NCBI GenBank assembly: GCA_032353305.1 | Contig: JAUCNG010401918.1 | Span: forward strand, 1 to 10,517 | Origin: Cephalothrix spiralis | Taxonomy: Eukaryota; Nemertea; Palaeonemertea; Archinemertea; Cephalotrichidae | Length of the DNA stretch: 10,517 nucleotides | Direction: 5' to 3' | Part shown: positions 1 to 7,081 of the stretch, piece by piece | Layout: each line of letters opens with the position of its first letter | Numbering within the stretch: position 1 is the stretch's first letter | Translations under genes and position numbers: made by a program | The notes under the pieces: model-generated | The model's database searches: none | The model's input: the letters and a program-made list of their open reading frames with translations, nothing else | What the model was told of the DNA's origin: nothing

Positions 1-192
1 GGGATTTTTACCCCGAAGGGAGGGACAGTGTCCCACTCCACGTATTTAACCTGACCGAGCCACCCAGGAAGCTATTCACTGAGGAACTTGCTTAAGGTTC
101 CACCGGATGGAAAGTGGTGTATGAGCCGGGTCTCGAACCCCGGAGCTCCGGACTACTAGACCGACGCTTTACCACCTTGCATCCGAGCCGCA
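1..192 (-). mobile_element. tRNA-derived SINE, copy 1 (reverse orientation)
   Basis: Read on the minus strand this is a tRNA-like head followed by a body of about 115 bp. The head has an A-box-like stretch near 172-182, a B-box (GGTTCGAGACC on the minus strand, 129-139) in a T-arm-like hairpin, and ends in CACCA like a mature tRNA. The body matches the second SINE at 6608-6814 at roughly 90% by eye, including the 3' hairpin GGGACACTGTCCC and the end GGGGTAAAAATCCC. The head is about 78 nt, shorter than that of copy 2. The element reaches the window edge, so its 3' end may be cut. SINEs of this kind are transcribed by RNA polymerase III and moved by a partner LINE; no LINE is visible here. The family name is unknown to me. 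Confidence 0.82.
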
Positions 193-728
193 TCATGAGT
201 CCTCCACTTTCCATCTTGATGGGCAAGTTGTCCAGCTCACATTTCTTGGGTGGCTCTTTCAGTGGAATGGGATGTCTTTCAACAAAGGAAGCTCTATATC
301 CCTTTGAGAAATTTTGATTTCGGCAACGGTTTTCCAATTTTTTCTGGTCTTAGGCTGCGGGAACAGCAATAAAGTGGGCACGGGCTGCGGGCAGATGTTT
401 CCGAAACCAGTTGAACTGGTATTGGCTTCGGAAAGCTTCTGGATATGCATTTGGCATCCATTTTAAAGAGTTTTGCCAACTAAAATGAATACAGAACAAA
501 GCAAATCAACATCAGACCTCTTATCGAACAGTCCGTTAGGCTGATTAGTACTTTCAAAGGTATTAGTGCGTATTCGATCGTTTTCAAATAGTTTTTTTGC
601 GATAAAGTTCCGGGCACGGTTTTTACGAAAATAATGGTTCCGGGTCCGGGTTTCAGACCCCCCCCCCCAATCTGAAGTTAAAAGTAAATCAAATGACCTA
701 CCATTTAAAAAGATTGTAGCATATAATG

Positions 729-753
729 CACCAATGGATGAAATGCACGGGGG
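729..753 (-). repeat. Reverse copy of the GGTGCATTTCAT repeat
   Basis: The 25 bases read on the minus strand as a near copy of the start of the direct repeat at 2791 and 2886. The shared words are CCCC-GTGCATTTCAT and ATTGGTGC, with about two substitutions and one missing base. The next bases outward (ttat versus ttata) also agree, so it looks like a short relic of the same element in the preceding intron. Confidence 0.6.
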
Positions 754-810
754 AATGCAAAAATAGCAATTCTTAGCGCCACCGGCGGAATTTTTTTGAA
801 ATTTCTTTAA

Positions 811-955
811 CATTTTTTTTTACCGCCGACGGAATTTTCAGACGTCGAATGAAAAAAAAACGTCGGAAAAATAGAAAATATGAAAATAATAATTTTTTTT
901 TACCGCCGACGAAATTTCCAGACGTCGAATGAAAAAAAAATGTCAGAAAAATAAT
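811..955. repeat. 80-bp tandem repeat, about 1.8 copies
   Basis: Unit 1 starts at 811 and unit 2 at 891, an exact 80-bp offset. Both contain a T run, TACCGCCGACG, a CAGACGTCGAATG block and an A run followed by GTC(G/A)GAAAAATA. A third, diverged TACCGCCG block follows at 996. The sequence TTGAAATTTCTTTA occurs both at 797 and 971, so the array sits between two direct copies of a flanking word. It is probably a decayed tandem block inside a transposable element. Confidence 0.75.
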
Positions 956-972
956 CCCGGCGGGATTATTTT
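948..972. repeat. Perfect palindrome at the end of the tandem block
   Basis: Arms AAAATAATCCCG and CGGGATTATTTT are exact reverse complements of 12 bases around a single G at 960. It sits where the second 80-bp unit breaks off, which suggests a rearrangement point or an element terminus. No function is evident. Confidence 0.7.
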
Positions 973-1102
973 GAAATTTCTTTATAACTTATTTTTACCG
1001 CCGCCGGTGGGATTTTTAAAAAGTTTGTCCAAACCAAGTAATTAAAAAAAGGCCTAATATTATTGTCAATTCTTATTTTGATAAATTGCAATTTCGTTTT
1101 AG

Positions 1103-1316
1103 GTTTTTGTGATAGCAGTTGGTGGAACCCTGGGCATGATGACTGTTATGATATTAACCGGAATTTTAATTGGATCATGTATTGGGGCGTCAACTAATGA
1201 AGCTGCTTTTATATCTGCTGCATTATCTTTATCAAGCACACCTTTAATTGTTAAGTTTTTATCAGCTAGCAAAGAAGAGGCTGACGGGACAGGCAGTCGA
1301 GGCCCTAGTCGCCCTG
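1103..1316 (+). CDS. TMCO3: TMCO3-like antiporter, internal exon A
   Basis: This exon encodes 71 codons plus one base of part of the sodium/hydrogen exchanger domain of a TMCO3-like protein (CPA2 family, KefB-related, an integral membrane cation:proton exchanger). It starts in phase 0 after the acceptor AG at 1101-1102 and ends in phase 1 at an ideal donor, CTG|GTAAGT. Residues 1-28 form a hydrophobic helix rich in Gly and Met (VFVIAVGGTLGMMTVMILTG). The next segment, AAFISAALSLSSTPLIVKFL, carries the LSLSSTP signature that I recall from animal TMCO3 and that resembles the ALSSTA motif of bacterial KefB. The last 22 residues (SASKEEADGTGSRGPSRPG) are polar and begin an unusually long loop. 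The GTG at 1109 is an internal valine codon, not a start. Orthology is a recognition from memory and has not been searched. Confidence 0.9.
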
Positions 1317-1450
1317 GTAAGTAATTTCTGCTTAATACAAAACAATTAATTTCGTCAGGCGCAGATTGAATAAGTGCGAAACCGAAATTTCGGGCAATGT
1401 TTATATCTCAAAAAAACCAATGAAAGTCTGAAAATAGAGGGGTTTTATAA

Positions 1451-1580
1451 TATTATTGACTGTTTTACTACGGTAATTCGATTTTAAAACTGCACAAGTT
1501 CATGAACGAGGGCTTTAGCCCGAGTTCCGGAACGAGTGCAGTTTCAAAGTCGAATTACCTTAGTAAAACAGTCAATAATA
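1451..1580. mobile_element. 130-bp foldback (MITE-like)
   Basis: The two 64-base halves are imperfect reverse complements centred at 1515/1516, with about 11 mismatches. The outer 20 bases pair exactly (TATTATTGACTGTTTTACTA against its complement at 1561-1580). The centre reads GAGGGCTTTAGCCCGAG. Outside 1451 and 1580 the pairing stops, which defines the ends. The flanks are AT-rich, so a target duplication (perhaps TA) cannot be called. No coding capacity. Confidence 0.8.
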
Positions 1581-1828
1581 ATTTTATTATCCGACCATAA
1601 TTTGTATATTACATTAACTTATAAAAATCGATTTTTCTTAAAAGATTCCAAATGTCAACAGTGACACAACACGGCGGATATAATATAAACACGGCAGATA
1701 CAAAATCGAATTGCCCACTTAAAGGTAAACAAACATGAAAAAAACTGCAAAGTCGGGTAATAATTTAACGAAACATTTATTTATTCGCCAAGAATTTGAA
1801 AAAACTAATAAGAGGGTCTAAAGGAAGA

Positions 1829-2056
1829 ATAGCGGGAAAATGTCTAAAAATGCTAACGGGAACGGGAAACTTAAAATGGTAAACGGTAGCGGGAAGAGGG
1901 AATAGTGATTTGGCGGAAGTGAGAAGCGGGAAAAGAGGATATATGCATATAAAGTATTTTATTACCCGCTTTCCGATATTTTGGAGTATAACGGGAAGCA
2001 TTTTTGCTTAGCGGGAGCGGGAAAACCCACTATTTTTCATCGAGAAGCGGGAAATG
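1829..2056. repeat. Cluster of GCGGGAA motifs
   Basis: GCGGGAAA occurs exactly at 1832, 1926, 2017 and 2047, GCGGGAAG at 1889, and ACGGGAA variants at 1856, 1862 and 1991. A GCGGGAG lies at 2011, and one copy at 1963-1970 is reversed. Spacing is irregular, so this is not a simple tandem array. TTTCCCGC is also the consensus for E2F transcription factors, but the motif density is better explained by a decayed simple repeat. Confidence 0.6.
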
Positions 2057-2790
2057 TACCACCCCCCCTTTATTAAACACTGTAAACCAATCCCCTCAAA
2101 ATTTTTGAAAAAAATAAACATACATACCAAAACTCTTCACTAAGAGACAGGCTAAGAGATTATATCTTCACATACATTAGAGACACTGAAAAAAGATTCA
2201 AGACTTTCCCTCTGCTTTTACAAGGGCTTGAGACCTTCTAACTCTTGAAGTTAGGCAGCATTAAAAGTTTTGTTATGAGAGATTCAGCTAGTAATTGAAA
2301 CAAAGTATAGTTTCAAGTGCTACCCAGCGCTACGACTTGGACGTACTCTCACATGTAGATATATATTGAACACAAAAATCTGTTCTTGAACTTATTGTTC
2401 ATTCAATATATAGCTAACAGCGCCGGAGAAGCCCTTGACCTGTTTACTAAAATTATAAAAAATTAACTAAAGTTTTGTTTATATCAAAAACAGTAAGGTC
2501 ACTAATGACTATCATCATGTTGCCTGGCAATAAATGTACATTGATCTTATGCCTGTCTTGAAAAAACTGGTACCGGGGAAATGTCAAAATAGCGACGCTT
2601 AGAGCGATCCTAGCGCTAGAAATCTTAATTTTTTCTCTGTTTTTCTCTCTGATCTGTTCAATTTATAAGCGGATTTGTTCTATGAATCTATAAAAATGCC
2701 TGCCCCTATGGGCGATCCATAGCGACAGCTATCGATCGAGAAAGTGTCCCCGCCTGTGAAGCCCACTATCCTAGCGCTAGCGCTACGCAG

Positions 2791-2959
2791 CCCCCGGTGC
2801 ATTTCATTGATTGGTGCATAAGGGCTCCGTTACAGTTACCCTATTTTTAGCTGCCGACCTCGCCCCTGGTTTATTCCCGGCACCTCCCCCGGTGCATTTC
2901 ATTGATTGGTGCATAAGGGCTCCGTTACAGTTACCATATTTTTAGCTGCCGACCTCGTC
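2791..2959. repeat. Direct repeat with 95-bp offset
   Basis: A 74-base unit at 2791-2864 recurs at 2886-2959 with about two differences. It runs from CCCCCGGTGCATTTCATTG through GGGCTCCGTTACAGTTACC to TTTTTAGCTGCCGACCTCG. The first copy breaks off after the unit, while the second continues into the long foldback at 2914-3140. The unit is therefore the terminal part of that foldback, duplicated upstream. Confidence 0.85.
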
Positions 2960-3140
2960 CCGATTTAACAAAATTTGATCAAATCCTATGATGCGTGACT
3001 GAAAATTCAAAATTGTATTGTTGTCGTGATTAAATTAATAGAATTTTAATTTTCATTCACGCATCACAGGATTTGATCAAATTTTGTTAAATCGGGACGA
3101 GGTCGGCAGCTAAAAATCGGCCCAGCGTAACTGAGCCTTA
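2914..3140. mobile_element. Foldback element with ~110-bp arms
   Basis: The left arm (TAAGGGCTCCGTTAC... TTTTTAGCTGCCGACCTCG, then CGATTTAACAAAATTTGATC) is mirrored on the right by GATCAAATTTTGTTAAATCG followed by CGAGGTCGGCAGCTAAAAA and GAGCCTTA. The core 2944-2998 against 3057-3111 differs at only about two positions over 55 bases. The outer 30 bases are less well matched. No open frame of note lies inside. It fits a non-autonomous DNA element; the superfamily is not identifiable from what is visible. Confidence 0.8.
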
Positions 3141-3971
3141 ACGAAGACTATGACAATGACATGGTCATGCTATTTCTATAAATATACAGACCAAATAATA
3201 AAGTATGGAATTAGTATTATTTGAATTTGATCAATTTATCCCAAATATTATGGTAAATTTGTTGTCAGGCAATATTTTGGTGATAGCTAATCTTACTGTT
3301 TTGGGTAAGCAAAATATAAAAGATATATATAGTTCAAATGAACAATATTTAAATATCAATTAAATTAATAATGACTTATAATTCTTATCAAGAAAGGGGC
3401 TTCTCGTTAAATTTGGTGAAATCAAATCAGATGAAAAAAGTATATTATTTTCCTAAAGCACATTAGAGGTTTTGAAATTAGCATTTTCTTTTTTTGTTGG
3501 TTATAATCATCTTAAAGCCGGCTTTTAATACATACAAGTCATATAAATAGAAGAAGAAAAATCAATTGGGTCAATTTGGAGATCTACACATGCGCAGTAC
3601 TGCTATTGCGCTACGAATCGAAAAACTATTTTAATAAATTACGAATTTTGAACTCGAATCTCTCGGCAAGAGTTTTTTTTGACTATGTAAATGTATTACC
3701 AACGGATAGAAATACAGCCATAATCTACTAGAATCTTCTCTTCAGCGATAACTGGACTGTGCATGACCGATTTTATTTTTTATATGTATCAATAAGAATA
3801 ATAATTGAACGCTAATTTCAAAAACCTTGACTTTACTTTATGAACACAATGTTTAAATGAAAAATTTACATTTATGATTCAAATAATTTAGCAAGACACA
3901 AGTCACACAATAAGCAAAACATAAAACATGACTAGATTAAATACTATATATGACTAGAAATTAGGTAAGAT

Positions 3972-4119
3972 CAGCATTTCGGTTTAGGAATCTTCTGGAA
4001 CGATGTTGTAACGCTTAGCGATAATAGGGAAATGCCACCAGTTAAAATGGGGCAAAATTGATGCTAAATGTCCCTCTATGTGAAACCTCGTTCCTGAAGT
4101 TTTCTGAACCGAAATCTGC
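3972..4119. repeat. 148-bp inverted-repeat element
   Basis: The 32-base left end (CAGCATTTCGGTTTAGGAAT...) is mirrored at 4088-4119 with about seven mismatches. The right end lies directly beside the TTTAA of the next element at 4120, so one of the two probably inserted at the other's border. No coding content. Confidence 0.6.
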
Positions 4120-4124
4120 TTTAA

Positions 4125-4603
4125 GCCTATCGCACACTAGTCCGTTAGACCGCAGGAACGTTAGAACGCAACAAAATTCAAATTTGTATCCTAACCAACA
4201 CTAATTCGCATAATCGCAAGAACGCCGATTCGCAGGATCGCTTCAAAATTCCTGGTGTGCGGGGGCATAATCGCTAAAACGCTAGAACCCAAGCAAAATC
4301 AAACCTTTTTTTTGTATTTGTAAAGACTGTCCTCCGCTATGCGCGATATCTTATAGGCATAATCTTGAACCTAAAACTTTAAGTAACGGGAACCATGCGA
4401 AAAAAGTAAAAAGTAAAAAAAAATTGACGTTTAAATTTCCCGCACTGCGGAGAATTTTCTTGCCATCTAGCGTTCTAGCGATTATGCCCCCGCACACTAG
4501 GAATTTGGAAGCGATCCTGCGAATTAGTATTGGTTAGGATACATGTTTGATTTTTGTTGCGTTCTAACGTTCCTACGTTCTAACGGACTATTGTGCGGTG
4601 GGC
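4125..4603. mobile_element. 479-bp foldback MITE flanked by TTTAA
   Basis: TTTAA at 4120-4124 and 4604-4608 flanks ends GCCTATCGCACACTAG and CTATTGTGCGGTGGGC. The arms run about 150-180 bases inward with high similarity, sharing GTCCGTTAGA, GGAACGTTAGAACGCAACAA and GTATCCTAACCAA. The left arm has an extra ~27 bases that repeat an internal motif (AATCGCAAGAACGCCGATTCG). Each arm is itself bounded by a second inverted copy of the end motif (GGTGTGCGGGGGC ending at 4266, GCCCCCGCACACTAG from 4486), leaving a ~220-bp centre without coding. TTAA-type duplications are made by piggyBac and Kolobok transposases, so one of these may have moved it, but none is present here. Confidence 0.85.
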
Positions 4604-5279
4604 TTTAACTCTTATGACCAAAAAACTAAACATTTTGTTATGATTGCTGTGAACTACTGATTTCGTACTCTGCGGACCTAGAGTTTATATCAAAACAAAT
4701 TTTGATATTTCGGTAAGGCCACGCGATTAGTTCATTAGGAACGAGGATCGCGGGGGCGCGCCGCTAGCTCTTAATTTTCAGAGTACAGATTTCGATGCGG
4801 ACGCGAACAATTCACCGTATTCGGACATTCAGACACGCGGCTAGTGTTCGGTTGGCTTAAGGTATGGTCACGGAGTAAGCAGAAATATTTTTAATTCGCT
4901 ATATATTTGACATCAAATTTTTTGTGATAATTTTTTTTCTTCAACGTAAAATTATAATATAACGGATATCGAAAAACCAAAATTTTTAGTTTTAGATAAT
5001 CTTATAGGGAAGAGACCTACGAAGTTTCAAGATCATCTCACCTGCTATATGACAGGAAGAAAACAAACTTTTTTAAGGGACTTCCTCAAAGTCACGAAAA
5101 TTTTAGACGAAAATTATCCTTTTAACTAGAGAAATCATTATATGCAATTAAAAGAAAATCAAACTCCGTGCACATACATTAAGTTATTGTTTATATTAAA
5201 ATCGCTTACGTACCGGGCTTACGTATTACGATCTTAACTGTCAGAAGTCAGAAATTTATTTTATCTGTTTTTCTTGCAG

Positions 5280-5507
5280 TTTCCGTAAGCAGTGTTACTA
5301 GTGAGTACGATACAGAGACCTCTCGTGGTCGCCGTAGAAAAGAGGAACCCGATCATGGACCCATACTATTGGGTATACTCATTATGCAAGATGTGATGTT
5401 AGGTGTTATTATTGCATTGTTACCAACCCTCTCTGGAACGAGTGAGGTACCCGAGGGACAATCAAAGCAAGAGTTTTATGCGACAATATTTTTCAAACTA
5501 TTAGGAT
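5280..5507 (+). CDS. TMCO3: TMCO3-like antiporter, internal exon B
   Basis: The exon enters in phase 1 (G of the previous exon plus TT gives Val) and leaves in phase 1 at GGAT|GTGAGT. It adds about 75 residues. The first ~29 (from VSVSSVTSEYDTETSRGR through RRKEEPDHG) are polar and basic and complete the loop begun in exon A. They are followed by the helix PILLGILIMQDVMLGVIIAL, whose QD pair matches the conserved Gln-Asp of CPA2 exchangers; the Asp is the expected ion-coordinating residue. The segment LPTLSGTSEVPEGQSKQE is a further loop, then FYATIFFKLLG starts the next helix. Between LSLSSTP...KFL and ILLG the loop is about 48 residues, against roughly 17 in the vertebrate protein as I recall it. 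The QD helix makes assignment to the exchanger family firm. Confidence 0.9.
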
Positions 5508-5581
5508 GTGAGTATTTTTAAAATTTTCTATTTATACACGATGTCGCAATATTATGGAAAACAGCCAGATGACGTCATATT

Positions 5582-5973
5582 AGTAGAGGGAAAAGGAGGG
5601 AATTAGACCACTTTGCACTTTAAGACTCTAATCATTGACCTTTGTTTATTCTTAATCTCGCGCGTGCGCGTTCGCATGGAGGTGAGAGCACGATCACTCA
5701 CCTCCATGCGAGCGCGCACGCGCGAGATAAAATATTAAAATGCACTAGAGGCACTTTTGGTAGCACTTTAGTGCAGGCAAAGGCACTATAGATGAAAGCA
5801 CTTATCCAGCAGTAAAATGCCACTTTCTGTGTACGTGTCCAATGACCTACCCATACACCACGTGACATCCCTGATATCGATCTATCTCACAGAATAATAT
5901 TGAAAATAAACAAAGGTCAATGATAAGAGTCTTAAAGTGCAAAGTGGTCCAGTTCCCTCCTTTTCCGACTACT
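5582..5973. mobile_element. 392-bp TIR element with CATATT target duplication
   Basis: CATATT flanks both sides (5576-5581 and 5974-5979). The ends are inverted repeats of about 75 bases beginning AGTAG, then GGAAAAGGAGGGAA, GACCACTTTGCACTTTAAGA and CATTGACCTTTGTTTATT, with roughly 90% identity by eye. The interior carries a GC-rich hairpin (5655-5728), a run of GCACT words (5742-5800) and no open frame of interest. A clean 6-bp duplication plus long terminal inverted repeats is strong evidence for a transposed non-autonomous DNA element. The superfamily is uncertain. Confidence 0.88.
5655..5728. repeat. GC-rich 32-bp-arm hairpin inside the 392-bp element
   Basis: The arms at 5655-5686 and 5697-5728 are reverse complements with one mismatch, around a 10-base loop. 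Each contains CTCGCGCGTGCGCG, an alternating purine-pyrimidine tract of the kind that favours Z-DNA, followed by TCGCATGGAGGTGAG. It lies near the left arm, off-centre in the host element, so it may be a nested insertion. It looks like a rho-independent terminator stem but has no T tract and sits in a eukaryotic intron. Confidence 0.85.
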
Positions 5974-6182
5974 CATATTGTGACATACCGTTATTAAAAA
6001 TTTACCGTATCGCTAGTAGTGATCACTAGAGAGAACTTGTTCTTCCCTTTAAAATAAAATAAATTTTGTGAAAATCTGTCTAACAGCAACTGAGCTACAT
6101 AAATTTCCCCAAAAGGACCAAAACGTTCAATTTCCCCAATAGGAGGTAAATCCCATTATAAATGAACGTCCTTTTTCAGAAA

Positions 6183-6289
6183 GTTAATACGTGGCGAGTT
6201 TCTATCTAACCACATTACACTTATATGTTGCGCAGGTTTTAGACAATATAATTTTATTGTGGATAGATAGAAACATACCACTTATTAAC
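6183..6289. repeat. 107-bp inverted-repeat element
   Basis: The left arm GTTAATACGTGGCGAGTTTC...TATCTAACCACA is mirrored by TGTGGATAGATAGAAACATA...CCACTTATTAAC with a few mismatches over about 32 bases. The centre contains GTTGCGCAGGTTTTAG, and a related GCGCAACCCTAAAACC follows at 6325. Probably a small MITE or solo foldback. Confidence 0.65.
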
Positions 6290-6543
6290 TAGAATAATGT
6301 CTTATTTTAGTTACTCGCGCATGCGCAACCCTAAAACCGGTGGTATAGCATATTGGGTTATTTGTGACAGCCCTTATAAAAGGATTAACCCTTTGTTAAC
6401 AATTTTATGTTAAAGATTAACTATGAGTTAAACTAAATCCTGCCGCACACTAGGCAAAATTCTGGTGCATCGGATGATCATTCTCCTCACGATCGCCTCA
6501 AAATTTCTAGCTGTGCGGTGGCCTTTTCTTGTTAGCGATCGTA

Positions 6544-6602
6544 CCATCGGATAGTTGCCTCAAAATCAAACATGTTTGATTTTTTAGGCGATCATCCGAT
6601 GG
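6544..6602. repeat. Central hairpin with a perfect 22-bp palindrome
   Basis: AAAATCAAACA at 6562-6572 is followed directly by its exact complement TGTTTGATTTT at 6573-6583. The pairing continues outward imperfectly through GCCT/AGGC to CCATCGGAT and ATCCGATGG. It forms an internal hairpin of the host foldback element just before the SINE insertion. Confidence 0.8.
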
Positions 6603-6607
6603 TAAAA

Positions 6608-6814
6608 TGTGTGGCTCGGTGGTTAAGTGGTAGAACGTCTTTGGTTGAATGTCTTTGAATCTGGAGGTCCCGGGTTCAAGACCCGGCTCGACACCACAAG
6701 TTTTCCATCGGGTGGAACCTTAAGCAAGTTTCTCAGCGCATAGCCTCCTGGGTGGCTCGGTTAGGTTAAATACGTGGAGAGGGACACTGTTCCTCCCTTC
6801 GGGGTAAAAAATCC
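6608..6814 (+). mobile_element. tRNA-derived SINE, copy 2
   Basis: The ~89-nt head begins TGTGTGGCTCGG, has an A-box-like TGGTTAAGTGG (6620-6630) and a B-box GGTTCAAGACC (6673-6683) within a perfect 5-bp T-arm (CCGGG/CCCGG), and ends CACCA. The body repeats that of copy 1 (TTTCCATC-GGTGGAACC, TTAAGCAAGTT, CTGGGTGGCTCGGT, GGTTAAATACGTGGAG) and finishes with a hairpin and GGGGTAAAAAATCCC. The head has a partial internal duplication (GTCTTTGGTTGAAT / GTCTTTGAAT) in the anticodon region, so it cannot fold as a normal tRNA. A weak flanking duplication GGTAAA (6601 and 6826) is possible but not firm. Confidence 0.85.
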
Positions 6815-7081
6815 CACTGCTAATCGGTAAATAGAAAATAGATTAGAGTGCGGCTACAGGCCCAAGGGTAAATGCTCAGCAAGCGGTCCATTGTGTCTAT
6901 TTGAGCCAGTCATCTGACGCCCTATAAATGCTACCACACACTTGGAATTTTGAGGCGATCATCCGATGGGCCGAATTTTTACCTAGCGTACGGCAGGCTT
7001 AAGATTTTACCGAATAAAATAATCGTTCGTTAACTTATAATCTTATTGTTTGAAGATAATAATTGATATCTTATTTTTCAG

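Larger units (their letters stand above)
193..1102. other. 3' part of an upstream intron
   Basis: This non-coding stretch precedes the first visible TMCO3-like exon and ends in the acceptor at 1101-1102 (tttcgttttag). It holds a GC-richer, protein-like piece at about 190-313 (see findings), an 11-C run at 658-668, a short reverse copy of the 2791 repeat at 729-753, and an 80-bp tandem repeat at 811-955. Open frames on either strand do not resemble any family I know and lack context as genes. Confidence 0.7.
2426..3405. repeat. Possible outer inverted repeat around the 2791-3140 repeats
   Basis: Two blocks recur in inverse orientation at both sides. GAGAAGCCC plus AT-rich sequence at 2426-2470 resembles the complement of 3361-3405, and AAAACAGTAAG...TTGCCTGRCAA at 2485-2530 resembles the complement of 3258-3303. 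The spacing between the blocks differs by about 43 bases and the identity is moderate, so this may be a decayed, larger foldback into which the inner repeats inserted. I hold it as tentative. Confidence 0.35.
1317..5279. other. Intron A-B (3963 bp), repeat-filled
   Basis: The intron is bounded by the donor gtaagt at 1317 and the acceptor tttttcttgcag ending at 5279, which is preceded by a good pyrimidine tract. It contains the foldbacks and repeats listed separately. The stretches 2057-2425, 3406-3971 and 4609-5279 show only AT-rich sequence and minor inverted words, for example ATATCAAAA/TTTTGATAT near 4687 and GTACTCTG/CAGAGTAC at 4667 and 4780. I see no further exon, RNA gene or intact mobile-element coding region. 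Confidence 0.85.
6439..6998. mobile_element. Foldback element related to 4125-4603, split by a SINE
   Basis: The ends CCTGCCGCACACTAGG and CCTAGCGTACGGCAGG are inverted repeats that extend about 40 bases to CATCGGATGATC. The right end abuts CTTAA, as in the 4125-4603 element; the left flank reads TAAAT, possibly a mutated duplication. Each terminus is a small module closed by an inverted copy of the end motif (CTAGCTGTGCGGTGGCC ending near 6523, CTACCACACACTTGG from about 6931). AATTTTGAGGCGATC and ATGTTTGATTTT are shared with the other element in diverged form. The SINE at 6608-6814 lies inside, so this element is the older insertion. Confidence 0.78.
5508..7081. other. Intron B-C (1574 bp), mostly repeats
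   Basis: Donor gtgagt at 5508; acceptor tcttatttttcag ending at 7081. Most of the intron is accounted for by the 5582-5973 element, an inverted repeat at 6183-6289, and a foldback at 6439-6998 that is interrupted by a SINE. The segment 5974-6182 holds only short inverted words (AAAGGAC...ACGTTCA near 6112 against TGAACGTCCTTT at 6163-6174). No additional exon is seen. Confidence 0.85.

Noticed and set aside
463-813. 116-codon open frame on the minus strand
   Set aside because: No recognisable family, low-complexity composition, overlaps a C run and repeat DNA, and has no splice or gene context.
1109-1324. Independent small membrane protein starting at GTG 1109
   Set aside because: The frame is open upstream to a splice acceptor and crosses an ideal donor at 1317; it is an internal exon of the antiporter.
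5655-5740. Rho-independent terminator
   Set aside because: The stem is strong but is not followed by a T run, and the window is clearly eukaryotic.
6608-6696. Functional tRNA gene
   Set aside because: The T-arm and CACCA end are tRNA-like, but the anticodon region contains a partial duplication, no proper anticodon stem forms, and the same body follows as in the other copy. It is a SINE head.
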